NCBI RefSeq assembly: GCF_051414035.1
Contig: NZ_JBLKNW010000001.1
Span: forward strand, 620,001-684,000
Direction of reading: 5' to 3'
DNA: 64,000 bases
Origin: Halosimplex amylolyticum
Lineage (GTDB): Archaea; Halobacteriota; Halobacteria; Halobacteriales; Haloarculaceae
Shown piece after piece: positions 1 through 7,902 of this stretch. The position numbers and the translations under genes are program-made. The stretch's first letter is position 1. Every line of letters begins with the position of its first letter. The notes below the pieces were generated by a model that was given only the letters and a program-made list of their open reading frames with translations, did no database searches and was not told the origin of the DNA.

Positions 1-1
1 C

Positions 2-535
2 GACGGCACGGCCATGCGGGCGCTCTCGCTCATGCAGTCGGGATTCGGGACGCTTCCCGACGAGTCGATGGACCCCGATCGACTGTACGACGCGGTTTCG
101 GGCGTCGTGCTCGCGCAGTACGGCATCTCCACGCCCGGGACCTACCGGGCCTCGGTCGTCCACGCGTTCGGCCACGGCTTCTCCCACGACTACGACGTCC
201 ACCAGGGGACGGTCCACGGCATCCTCGCGCCCCACGTCCTCCGGTACGTCTTCGACCACGTGAACGGGCGCCGCGACCTGCTCGCCGAGGCGTTCGGCGT
301 CGCCGGAGCGGACGCCGGCGACGCCGAGACCGCCGAACGGGTCGCCGACGCGGTCGCGGCAGTCAGCGACGACCTCGAACTCCCGTCCCGATTGCGCGCG
401 ATCGAGGGACTCTCTCGCGACGAGTTCCCCGCCATCGCCGAGGCGATCCGGGAGGACAGTCTGATGGAAGGCGCTCCGGAAGGGCTCGACCCGTCGACGG
501 CGGAGATCGAAGCCGTCCTCGACGCGGCCTGGTGA
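2..535 (+). CDS. Iron-containing alcohol dehydrogenase family protein, C-terminal part (5' truncated by window edge)
   Basis: The reading frame is open from the first bases, so this is the last ~177 residues of a longer protein. The segment AFGHGFSHDYDVHQG is the metal-binding His region of group III (Fe-type) alcohol dehydrogenases, and the all-helical C-terminal domain follows it to the stop. Family members are NAD(P)-dependent alcohol or maleylacetate-type reductases of about 380 residues, with a Rossmann N-terminal domain that here lies outside the window. The substrate cannot be inferred. The internal ATG at 14 is not a real start, because coding similarity runs through it. Confidence 0.8.
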   Translation, partial: DGTAMRALSLMQSGFGTLPDESMDPDRLYDAVSGVVLAQYGISTPGTYRASVVHAFGHGFSHDYDVHQGTVHGILAPHVLRYVFDHVNGRRDLLAEAFGVAGADAGDAETAERVADAVAAVSDDLELPSRLRAIEGLSRDEFPAIAEAIREDSLMEGAPEGLDPSTAEIEAVLDAAW

Positions 536-710
536 CCGGCGAGTCGGGAACGTAATCGACAGAGCCGACGGCGAACGGACGCTCGACAGGCCGCGACTGA
601 AGCGATCGGTGGACCGGTGGAATCGGTCGAGATCGGTCTGTCGCGGGCGATTGCGTCGATCGGCAGTGACGACAATCAGCGTCCGAAAAAAGGCTGCGGG
701 CGTTCAGCGA
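536..710. other. Intergenic region between convergent genes
   Basis: A 175-bp gap lies between the stop of the dehydrogenase and the stop of the large secreted protein on the other strand. I see no RNA gene or convincing hairpin. The run of A residues near 686 could act as a T-rich terminator for the minus-strand gene. Confidence 0.4.
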
Positions 711-3191
711 CTACTCGTCGGTCGCGGCGGCCGTCGAGTTCGTGGCCGAGTTACTGCCGCTGTCTTCGCTTCCGGAACCGTCACTGGCGCCGCCGGAACG
801 CTCGTCGTCACCGCTGCCCCCGGGGACGCCGACGCCGCCCTCGTCGGTTTCGCCGTTGGTCTCGTTCGTCGACTCGACGACTTCGACGGGGACGGTGATC
901 GGGTCGGGGAGGGCGTAGGGGACGCCGTCCTCGTCGACGACCCAGTCGACGCGGAGCGTGATCGTGTTGTTGCCGGGCTCGATCGGGTCGTTGCTGAAGG
1001 TGTCCGTCTCGACGCCGAGCGTGCCGATGGCGACGGTCCCGTTTCCGGTGGCGCCGTCGAACGCGGTGGCCGACGCTTCTGCGCTGTGAGAGCTACCGCC
1101 GGCGCTCGCGGAGAGCCGCGAAGCGTTGATATTCAGGTCGAGGTCGGGCCAGACGGCCGGGGACCCGGTCCGGTTCGCGGAGATCGAAAGCGCCGAGATC
1201 CCGTTGTCGACCCCGCTGAGCGTGAGGTTCGTCTTCGCCGTGCCGTCGACCGGGACGGTGAGTGACGTCTCGTTCAGGGAGAGCCCGACCGTGCGGTTGG
1301 ACTCCTGCGCGACGACGAGTCGCCCGGTGGCCGACGCACCGGCCTCTCGCGTGTCGACGGCACTGACGCCGACCTCGTAGAGGCCAGCGTCGAACGCGGC
1401 CGCGGAGACGTTCATCCGGACGTCCCCGCTGACTTCGAGGCGGGCGACGGGCCGGCCGCCGTCGCGCTCGACGCCGGTGAAGGCGCCGACCGCGCCGAAG
1501 GCGTCACGCAGTTCGTCGGCCGAGACGGACTCGCCGTTGGCGTCTTCGACTGCGACGTGGACGACGTAGTCCGTGCGTTCGGAGTCCAGCGAGAGCGAAA
1601 CGCGGTTCTCGCCGGCGGCCGCGTCGACGAACGTGCGGTTGGTCTCGAGGCGGAAGAAGTTCTGACTGGCGAGGGAGAACGCGGCCTCGGCGTCCGTGCC
1701 GGTGCCGACGACGCGTCCGTCGTCGAGGACGAGCGACTCGCCGTCGTCGTTCCGGAGCACGTACTCGCCGTCGGGGAGCGTCGCCGACTCCAGGACGGCC
1801 TCGCCGTCGTCGAAGGAGACGCGGCGGACGACGTGGGGATCGAAGAAGTCGGTCCGACCGGGGAGCCGGACGAGTTCGTACGTCGCTCCGTTCGCTCCGC
1901 GGTCCGCGAACCGGACGTTCTGCCCGCGGTAGAACGTCTCGTTGGAGGAGACGTCGACGTCGGCGCTGAGACCGCTGTGGTCGACGTGACCGATGTTGGG
2001 GATGGAGACCGTCGACTCGGTGGTCGCGATGCGGTCGGACAGGAGACCGGTCACGCCGGCGAGTCGGAGTTCACCGTCGACCCGATGGGCGGCGGTGATC
2101 GTCCCGTTGAACTGTGCGGTCCGGTCGAACAGCTGACTGCCGTCGTCGTCGACGCCGCGGAGGCGGATCGCCGTCTCACCGCGGAATCGGTTTCGCCCCT
2201 GTTCGAGGAGGACGACGCCATCGCGGTGGGCGAACACCTGCTGGACCCGGCTCTCGTTGCCGACGCCGTAGAGGCGACTCCAGCGAGTGACGCCCCCGTC
2301 GTCGACGCGGCTGACCCACGTGTTCGTGCTGTAGGCGCCGCCGAAGTCGGTCTGGGTGCCGGCGAGGAGCGCACCGCCGTCGTCGGTGGGGACCGCGTCG
2401 ACGACGCGCTGGTCGACGTTGCCGCTGACGGTCCTGTTGAACCGCACCTGGCCCGACTGGCCCGTCCGGAGCACCCAGGGGTTCGAATAGCCGGCGTTGC
2501 CGGCGATCAGGAACCCGTCCTCGGTCACACGGAGCGACGTCGGAGAGGCGTCGACGCCGTAGGTCTTGCTCCAGATCGCCTCGCCGCTCGTGAGTTCCGC
2601 GAGGCGGACGCCGTCGTCACCGGGGAGGCCGACGGCGACCGCGACGCCCTGGTCGGTGGCGCGGAGCGTATCGCCGGTCGTCCCGTACGTCGACTGTGCG
2701 CTCGCGTTCAGTTCGTATCGCCAGGTCACGTCGCCGTCGCTCGTGAGTCGAACGACCTCGACGGTCGTCTCCGGCGGGTACGTCTCGGTCTGGGTGTCCC
2801 GCGTGGTGACGAACGCGTACACGTCACCGTCGTCGTCGACGGCCACGTCGCTCACTTGCGTCGTCGCGTTCGTGGTCGAGAACGTCCGCTTCCAGTCGAC
2901 CCGGTCGTCTTCGTAGCGGACGATCGACCCGTTCAGCGTTCTGGGAACCGACCGGACGCTGTAGTTCTTCGGCAGTTCGACGCCACCGACGATCGTCGCG
3001 CCGTCGTCGGTCTCCTCGAACGCCATCGGGACGGTCGTTCCGTCGGAACTGTTCGACTGCGCGTCCGCCGAAGCGGCGGACGGGGTGGAGGGCGTTGCGG
3101 CGGTCGCACCGGCGGGCACCACGGCGACGAGGGTGCCGACGACGACCAGTGCGGCCAGCCAGCAGGCGGTTGCGGTTTCCGTTCTGGGCAT
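711..3191 (-). CDS. Large secreted beta-propeller-like surface protein
   Basis: This 826-residue protein starts with a Sec-type signal (residues ~1-30, hydrophobic core then Ala-rich cleavage region) and is very rich in Asn-X-Ser/Thr sites. Residues ~50-390 contain repeated blade-like segments in which a DDDGDVY- or DDGG-type turn is followed by a Trp-containing strand (for example EAIWSKTYG and VTRWSRLYG), as in PQQ/WD-like propellers. The middle and C-terminal parts look like beta-sandwich domains of haloarchaeal surface glycoproteins. The last ~50 residues are a Gly/Ser/Asp/Thr-rich tail with no PGF-CTERM and no membrane helix, so release into the medium or non-covalent surface attachment is likely. 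The function is unknown. It is monocistronic, with the upstream gap shared with the next divergent gene. Confidence 0.8.
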   Translation of the reverse strand: MPRTETATACWLAALVVVGTLVAVVPAGATAATPSTPSAASADAQSNSSDGTTVPMAFEETDDGATIVGGVELPKNYSVRSVPRTLNGSIVRYEDDRVDWKRTFSTTNATTQVSDVAVDDDGDVYAFVTTRDTQTETYPPETTVEVVRLTSDGDVTWRYELNASAQSTYGTTGDTLRATDQGVAVAVGLPGDDGVRLAELTSGEAIWSKTYGVDASPTSLRVTEDGFLIAGNAGYSNPWVLRTGQSGQVRFNRTVSGNVDQRVVDAVPTDDGGALLAGTQTDFGGAYSTNTWVSRVDDGGVTRWSRLYGVGNESRVQQVFAHRDGVVLLEQGRNRFRGETAIRLRGVDDDGSQLFDRTAQFNGTITAAHRVDGELRLAGVTGLLSDRIATTESTVSIPNIGHVDHSGLSADVDVSSNETFYRGQNVRFADRGANGATYELVRLPGRTDFFDPHVVRRVSFDDGEAVLESATLPDGEYVLRNDDGESLVLDDGRVVGTGTDAEAAFSLASQNFFRLETNRTFVDAAAGENRVSLSLDSERTDYVVHVAVEDANGESVSADELRDAFGAVGAFTGVERDGGRPVARLEVSGDVRMNVSAAAFDAGLYEVGVSAVDTREAGASATGRLVVAQESNRTVGLSLNETSLTVPVDGTAKTNLTLSGVDNGISALSISANRTGSPAVWPDLDLNINASRLSASAGGSSHSAEASATAFDGATGNGTVAIGTLGVETDTFSNDPIEPGNNTITLRVDWVVDEDGVPYALPDPITVPVEVVESTNETNGETDEGGVGVPGGSGDDERSGGASDGSGSEDSGSNSATNSTAAATDE

Positions 3192-3364
3192 GTAGTCGAT
3201 CTGAACCCCGCAGCTACGTAGTAGGTTTCGCTAACTCAAATGCGGCCTTTAGTTACCGATCCCGCACGAACCGAGACCGAACGGCCGCGACTCATCGTGG
3301 AATCGGGACCGACCGATCTGTGACCCGCCCGACGTTTATGGTACCGAGGCGCCAACTGCCACGC

Positions 3365-3787
3365 GTGACAGAGGGATACGAGCCGGCGGAGGTGCCGTGT
3401 TACGAGGACCAGGCGACCCGGGACGCCGAGTACGAGCGCGCCGAGCGCGAGCGGACGCCGTTTTTCGCCGTCGAACGCTACGAGGAGGGGTACGCGGTCA
3501 CCTACGACCTCCTGCCGGCGGGGAGTGAACTCTCCAGACCCGCCCGGAAGGAACTCGACGAACGGCTCACGCGCGAACTCGAAGACCTGGTCGGCGACCC
3601 GTCGATCCCGACTCGCGAGGCGAGCAAGAGCGTCGGCGCGTCGCTGGGGAGCATCTCCCTGTTCGGCCGCGAGGAGACCGCCCGGCGCGTCGCTGCGGTC
3701 GCCTCTCGGTTCGTCCTCGACGAATCGAACTGGGTGGAGGCCACCCCGCCGGAGGGGTCGGCAGGCGGGCAGTTTCGCGAGAACTGA
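3365..3787 (+). CDS. Conserved haloarchaeal hypothetical protein (140 aa)
   Basis: This is a soluble acidic 140-residue protein of unrecognised family with no membrane segment. I chose the GTG at 3365, because the in-frame ATG at 3338 lies inside a TATA-like TTTATGG that more probably forms the promoter, giving a short leader. The N-terminal half contains an Arg/Glu-rich helix and aromatic strands (FFAVERYEEGYAVTYDLL). The C-terminal half contains the pattern SVGASLGSISLFGREE. The gene is divergent from the large secreted protein and convergent with the next gene. No function is proposed. Confidence 0.7.
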   Translation: MTEGYEPAEVPCYEDQATRDAEYERAERERTPFFAVERYEEGYAVTYDLLPAGSELSRPARKELDERLTRELEDLVGDPSIPTREASKSVGASLGSISLFGREETARRVAAVASRFVLDESNWVEATPPEGSAGGQFREN

Positions 3788-3850
3788 CCTGCACGCGGAC
3801 CGGGCTCGGAGCGGGGACGCGAGCGGTGAGTACCCCTCGGGCGTCGCGAG

Positions 3851-4762
3851 TCAGGCGTCGTCGCTCACCACGCCGTCGGTGTACGCCTCGGGGACGACGA
3901 GCAACTGCTCGTTGCGCTCCAGTTCGTCGCCCGTCGCGAACACGATGTCGTCGCCGCCGGCGACGCGGACGCCGTCGTAGACGCTCTCCCAGTGGTCGAG
4001 GACCTCGTCCGGGACGGTCACCAGTCGGTCCTCGGTGACCTGCGTGCTGGCGACGTATCGGACGTCGTCGCCGTCCTCGATCGGGTCGTACAGTTGCGAG
4101 ACGACGACCGCATCGTCGTCGCGGATCCCCCAGACCACCTCGGCGTTCATCGAGAGGAACTCCTGATTGAACGCTCGCTGGGGCGCCGGCACCTTGTTGC
4201 TGTGCTCGTCGAAGGCCGCCGCGCCCAGGCGGTCGTCGGCGAGCGGGACAACGTCGTCGGCTGACTCCCCGCTCTCGTCTGTTTCCGCCGTCGATTCGGC
4301 CTGTTCGACCTCCTCGGGCTGGTCCGCCACGGCGTCTTCGATGTCCGGGCCGGTGTCGACGACCGACGACGCTTCCTCGCCGCCAGCGTGGTCCGGTTGG
4401 CTTCCCGATTCGCTGGCGGCGCTCTCGATGTCCGGACTCGTGTCGACCACGTCAGACTGTTCGATGTCGATGCGTTCGCCCCGGTCGCGCCGCGAGCGGC
4501 GCTGGACGACCGCGATGGCGAGGAGTCCGGCGCCGACCGCGAGACGGGCGACCCCGCGTGCGCGGTGGCCGGCCCGGATGGAACGGAGCCCGCGAACCAC
4601 TGTCGCACCGCCGCCGAGGCCAGCGAGCGCGCCCGAACGCGCGCCCTTCCGGACGTAGCCCGAGAGTTTTCCGGCTGTCCCACCGGCGCCCCCGGAATCG
4701 CGCTGCTGGCCGCGTTCGCTGTGCTCGCCGATTGACTCGTGGCTCGCGTCTCTGTGGCTCAT
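3851..4762 (-). CDS. Disordered, glycine-rich membrane-associated protein with repeated VVDTxPDIE motif
   Basis: The protein has 303 residues. The start was set at the ATG encoding MSHRDASHES; the frame stays open far upstream only because it runs antisense to cetZ. Residues ~1-60 are polar, then come one or two short Gly/Ala-rich hydrophobic stretches (GALAGLGGG and LAVGAGLLAIAVV) followed by a basic RRSRRDRG stop-transfer sequence. A very acidic linker contains the motif VVDTSPDIE and again VVDTGPDIE about 30 residues later. The last ~120 residues look folded (EVVWGIRDDDAVVVSQLYDP and following). It is divergent from cetZ across 222 bp. The repeated motif could be a short docking sequence, but this is inference. 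Confidence 0.75.
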   Translation of the reverse strand: MSHRDASHESIGEHSERGQQRDSGGAGGTAGKLSGYVRKGARSGALAGLGGGATVVRGLRSIRAGHRARGVARLAVGAGLLAIAVVQRRSRRDRGERIDIEQSDVVDTSPDIESAASESGSQPDHAGGEEASSVVDTGPDIEDAVADQPEEVEQAESTAETDESGESADDVVPLADDRLGAAAFDEHSNKVPAPQRAFNQEFLSMNAEVVWGIRDDDAVVVSQLYDPIEDGDDVRYVASTQVTEDRLVTVPDEVLDHWESVYDGVRVAGGDDIVFATGDELERNEQLLVVPEAYTDGVVSDDA

Positions 4763-4984
4763 GCTGTCCGTTCTTTGGGTCTCGACGCGTAAATCCGTGC
4801 GGGCGGCCGGTCGTCTCGGTCGGGCGACAGGCGGTCGTCCCGGCCGTCGAGCGGCGGTAATACGCCGTATAACAATACCCGTGTCGGCCGCGAGTCCGAA
4901 GCGACACGGGGCGACGTCGGCGTCGGGATATCGAGGGCTTACCGCGGGCGAGAGCCGACCACTGACCCCCGTCACGAGGCAACC

Positions 4985-6169
4985 ATGAAAGTAGCACTCA
5001 TCGGCTTCGGACAGGCGGGCGGCAAGATCGTCGACGAGTTCGTCGACTACGAGCGCCGGACGGGACTGGACATCTTCAGCGCCCCGATCGCGGTCAACAC
5101 GGCGAAGACTGACCTGCGCGGGCTGGAGAACGTCCCCGTGGACAACCGGGTCCTCATCGGCCAGGCACGCGTCAAGGGCCACGGGGTCGGCGCCGACAAC
5201 GAACTCGGCGCGGAGATCGCCGAGCAGGACATCGGCGAGGTGCAGAGCGCCCTCGACACGATCCCCGTCCACGAGGTGGACGCGTTCCTGATCGTCGCGG
5301 GGCTGGGCGGCGGCACGGGCAGCGGCGGCGCGCCGGTGCTCGCCAAGCACCTCAAGCGTATCTACACCGAGCCCGTCTTCGGTCTCGGCGTCCTCCCGGC
5401 GGCCGACGAGGGCGGCATCTACACCCTCAACGCCGCGCGGTCGTTCCAGACGTTCGTCCGCGAGACCGACAACGTGCTCGTCTTCGACAACGACGCCTGG
5501 CGACAGACCGGCGAGTCGATGGCCGGTGGGTACGACCAGATAAACAGCGAGATCGTCCGCCGGTTCGGCATGCTCTTCGCCGCCGGCGAGACCGTCGGCA
5601 ACGAGCAGGTCGCCGAGAGCGTCGTCGACTCCTCGGAGATCATCAACACGCTCGCGGGCGGCGGCGTCTCCACGGTCGGCTACGCCTCGGAGACGGTCGA
5701 CCGGAGCGACGGGGGACTCCTCTCGCGCGTCGGCGGCGGCAGCGACGAGGGGCCCGTCGACGACATGGCGGAGGCCAACACGACCAACCGCATCACGTCG
5801 CTCGTCCGGAAGGCCGCGCTCGGCCGACTCACGCTCCCCTGTGACCTGTCGGGAACCGAACGCTCGCTGCTGGTCGTCGGCGGGCCGCCCGGGTTCCTCA
5901 ACCGGAAGGGGATCGAGCGCGGGCGGTCGTGGGTCGAAGAGGAGACCGGGAGCATGGAGGTCCGCGGAGGCGACTACCCGATCCCCGAATCCGACACGGT
6001 CGCGAGTGCCGTCCTGTTCTCGGGCGTCCACAAGGTCCCCCGGATCAAGGAACTCCAGCAGGTCGCCATCGAGGCCAGGGAGAACATCGACCAGTTGCAG
6101 GCCCAACGCGAGGACAACCTCGACAAGTTGCTGAACGAGGGCGCCGAGGAGATCGCACCGCTGTACTGA
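4985..6169 (+). CDS. cetZ1: CetZ tubulin-like cytoskeletal GTPase
   Basis: This 394-residue protein begins MKVALIGFGQAGGK, the nucleotide-binding start typical of CetZ proteins, and carries the tubulin/FtsZ signature GLGGGTGSGG near residue 110. The stretch RVKGHGVGADNELGAEIAEQ and the C-terminal half match the well-conserved CetZ1 subgroup, which is required for rod-cell formation and motility in Haloferax, rather than FtsZ, which binds GTP with GGGTGTG. The length equals that of known CetZ1 proteins. The ATG start has no near alternative. The gene stands alone, divergent from the disordered membrane-associated protein. A functional tie between the two is possible but not shown. Confidence 0.92.
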   Translation: MKVALIGFGQAGGKIVDEFVDYERRTGLDIFSAPIAVNTAKTDLRGLENVPVDNRVLIGQARVKGHGVGADNELGAEIAEQDIGEVQSALDTIPVHEVDAFLIVAGLGGGTGSGGAPVLAKHLKRIYTEPVFGLGVLPAADEGGIYTLNAARSFQTFVRETDNVLVFDNDAWRQTGESMAGGYDQINSEIVRRFGMLFAAGETVGNEQVAESVVDSSEIINTLAGGGVSTVGYASETVDRSDGGLLSRVGGGSDEGPVDDMAEANTTNRITSLVRKAALGRLTLPCDLSGTERSLLVVGGPPGFLNRKGIERGRSWVEEETGSMEVRGGDYPIPESDTVASAVLFSGVHKVPRIKELQQVAIEARENIDQLQAQREDNLDKLLNEGAEEIAPLY

Positions 6170-6192
6170 GCGATTCTTCCTCGGTCGCGGAC

Positions 6193-6226
6193 GGTTCTCG
6201 ATAATTCACGTAACGTATCGAGAACC
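6193..6226. promoter_or_regulatory. Perfect 11-bp inverted repeat upstream of doxX (candidate operator)
   Basis: GGTTCTCGATA is followed by a 12-bp spacer and its exact reverse complement. The spacer contains ACGTAACGT. The element ends ~9 bp before the TATA-like CATATACAT at 6235-6243, the position used by archaeal activators and repressors. It lies 24 bp after the cetZ stop, so a role as a cetZ terminator hairpin is the alternative, but no T-run follows it directly. Confidence 0.55.
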
Positions 6227-6301
6227 ATGCTACCGCATATACATACCAACTTATTACCTCGCCCGTCGTCTAACGAAGTAGGAAGTTCTCTTCCGCCTAC
6301 C

Positions 6302-6874
6302 ATGACAGCAGCAACCACTTCCCCAGACACTCGTAACACGTTTCAGAGCACTATCGCCGGGTACACCGTCGGCGGCCGCGCCCACAGTCTCTCCGCCTGG
6401 TTCGTCCTCTCGCTCCGGCTCATGATGGGCTGGGCGTTCGCCTACTCCGGCTTTACGAAGATCGCCGCGGGCGGGTTCGACTCCGGCGGCTACCTGACCC
6501 ACAGCGCGGCGACGAACGGCAACCCCTTCGCGAGCGTGTTCGCGTGGATGGGCTCCACGCCGTGGTTCGTCGAGTTCGCGAACGTCGCCGTCCCGTGGGG
6601 CGAGCTGTTCATCGGGCTCGGGCTGCTCGTCGGCGCGCTGGTCCGCCTCGCGGCGTTCTTTGGCGCGCTCATGATGCTCATGTTCTACTTCGGGAACTGG
6701 AGCATCGAACACGGCGTCATCAACGGGGACTTCGCGTACATGCTCGTGTTCCTCGCCGTCGCCGCCTTCGGCGCCGGGCGAATCCTCGGACTGGACCAGT
6801 ACATCGAGAACTACGACCTCGGCGGACAGACCCTCGTCGAGCGCTACCCCAGGCTCGAGTACGTCCTCGGATAA
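6302..6874 (+). CDS. DoxX family membrane protein
   Basis: The protein has 190 residues with four predicted transmembrane helices. The stretch LRLMMGWAFAYSGFTKI is the first DoxX helix, and AVPWGELFIGLGLLVGALVRL and the following helices complete the fold. DoxX proteins are small quinone- or redox-linked membrane subunits; in Acidianus DoxDA forms thiosulfate:quinone oxidoreductase. Here no partner is adjacent, so the role is probably in redox stress or unknown. The ATG at 6302 was chosen over an upstream in-frame ATG at 6227, because the TATA region lies between them. The inverted repeat at 6193-6226 suggests specific control. Confidence 0.85.
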   Translation: MTAATTSPDTRNTFQSTIAGYTVGGRAHSLSAWFVLSLRLMMGWAFAYSGFTKIAAGGFDSGGYLTHSAATNGNPFASVFAWMGSTPWFVEFANVAVPWGELFIGLGLLVGALVRLAAFFGALMMLMFYFGNWSIEHGVINGDFAYMLVFLAVAAFGAGRILGLDQYIENYDLGGQTLVERYPRLEYVLG

Positions 6875-6905
6875 CGCGTTTGCGCAGTAATTTCTACCCG
6901 TCTTC

Positions 6906-6999
6906 CCGTCGATTTCTCCGGCTTTTCGTCCTTTCTCGCCTTCTCCGTCTTTCCGTCGACTTCTCCGGCTTTCCGTCCTTTCCCGCCTTTTCCGTCTTC
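6906..6999 (+). repeat. Two tandem 47-bp pyrimidine-rich repeats
   Basis: Two copies of a 47-bp unit (6906-6952 and 6953-6999) differ by a few C/T changes. The plus strand is almost entirely C and T from about 6895 to 6998. The repeat lies between the convergent doxX and GNAT genes. The T-runs would suit termination of doxX, and the long polypyrimidine tract could adopt an unusual structure. Confidence 0.8.
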
Positions 7000-7029
7000 G
7001 CGTCACCACAGCGTTACAGCGCGAGCGAC

Positions 7030-7689
7030 TCAATCCGACGTCGCATGGTCCGTCCCAGCGCGCGAGAGGTCGCCGCGTACCAGTGGCGGTTGGCGACACG
7101 AGAGCGTGTCCGCCGACGAGTCGAGCGGTCGGCGCATCCGGAGGACGCCCATCGGCCGGCCCACCTGGTTGTACGACACTTCTTCGACCGTTTCGAACCC
7201 GAGGTTGTCGTAGAGCCGGCGGGCCGGGCGGTTGCTGGGCTCGACGACGAGAGTGAGCGCGTCGCGGTCGCCGACGACCGCCGCCGCGAGGACGTGCTTG
7301 CTCACCTCCGTCCCGATACCCCGGTGCTGGTAGTCCTGATGGACGAAGATGGCGAACTCCGGCTCTGGGTCGTCGGTCGGCGTGTACAGCGCGTGACCGA
7401 CGACACGGTCGTCGCCGGCGACGACGAAGTTACACCCCTCGCCGAGACAGTCGTCGAGCCAGTCCCGGACCCGGGGGCGGTTTCGCGGTGGGAGCCCTTG
7501 CGCTCGCTCGCCCGGCGCGAAGTCGTCGTACATCTCCACCAGTGCGTCTCGATCCTCGGCTGTCGGCGGACGGACGACCCAGCGGTCGCCCTGCGAGTCG
7601 ACGAACCGCGGACACCGCGGCGGACAGTGGATTGATCCCTCGCAGTCCGCCGGTGACCAGTACGAACACGCCCCGTCGGTATCGCTCAT
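7030..7689 (-). CDS. GNAT N-acetyltransferase with four-cysteine N-terminal extension
   Basis: The protein has 219 residues. Residues ~35-185 form a GNAT fold: the V/I-x-x-x-Y-x-x-R/G-G-I/T-x-x acetyl-CoA loop is HQDYQHRGIGTEVSKHVL, followed by LTLVVEPSNRPARRLYDNLGF. Ahead of it are four cysteines, C8, C16, C22 and C26, in CSYWSPADC...HCPPRC, which could bind a metal ion. The acceptor substrate is unknown. The gene is divergent from the origin region and convergent with doxX. Confidence 0.8.
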   Translation of the reverse strand: MSDTDGACSYWSPADCEGSIHCPPRCPRFVDSQGDRWVVRPPTAEDRDALVEMYDDFAPGERAQGLPPRNRPRVRDWLDDCLGEGCNFVVAGDDRVVGHALYTPTDDPEPEFAIFVHQDYQHRGIGTEVSKHVLAAAVVGDRDALTLVVEPSNRPARRLYDNLGFETVEEVSYNQVGRPMGVLRMRRPLDSSADTLSCRQPPLVRGDLSRAGTDHATSD

Positions 7690-7902
7690 GATCGAGTCTC
7701 CGCTATCCGGACGGATAAGGTGGCGAGTGCGCTCTCAGATCGCGGGAACGGGCGACCTGTCAGCCGATGTCTGGTCTGCGACTGGGACTGGGCCCAGACC
7801 GGAATCGCGGCCGAAATCCGGACAGAGCGGACCATCGGGCGCTCCACCGCGGTCGGGGTCCGGACTGTGACGGTTACGACCGACGGACGTGTGATGGGCA
7901 GA

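Noticed and set aside
1557..3221. Long plus-strand frame opposite the large secreted protein
   Set aside because: It is Val/Asp/Arg-rich antisense reading of a G+C-rich gene; the minus-strand frame has a signal peptide and recognisable strands.
4763..6106. N-terminal extension of the 3851-4762 minus-strand protein
   Set aside because: It is antisense to cetZ, whose plus-strand coding is certain.
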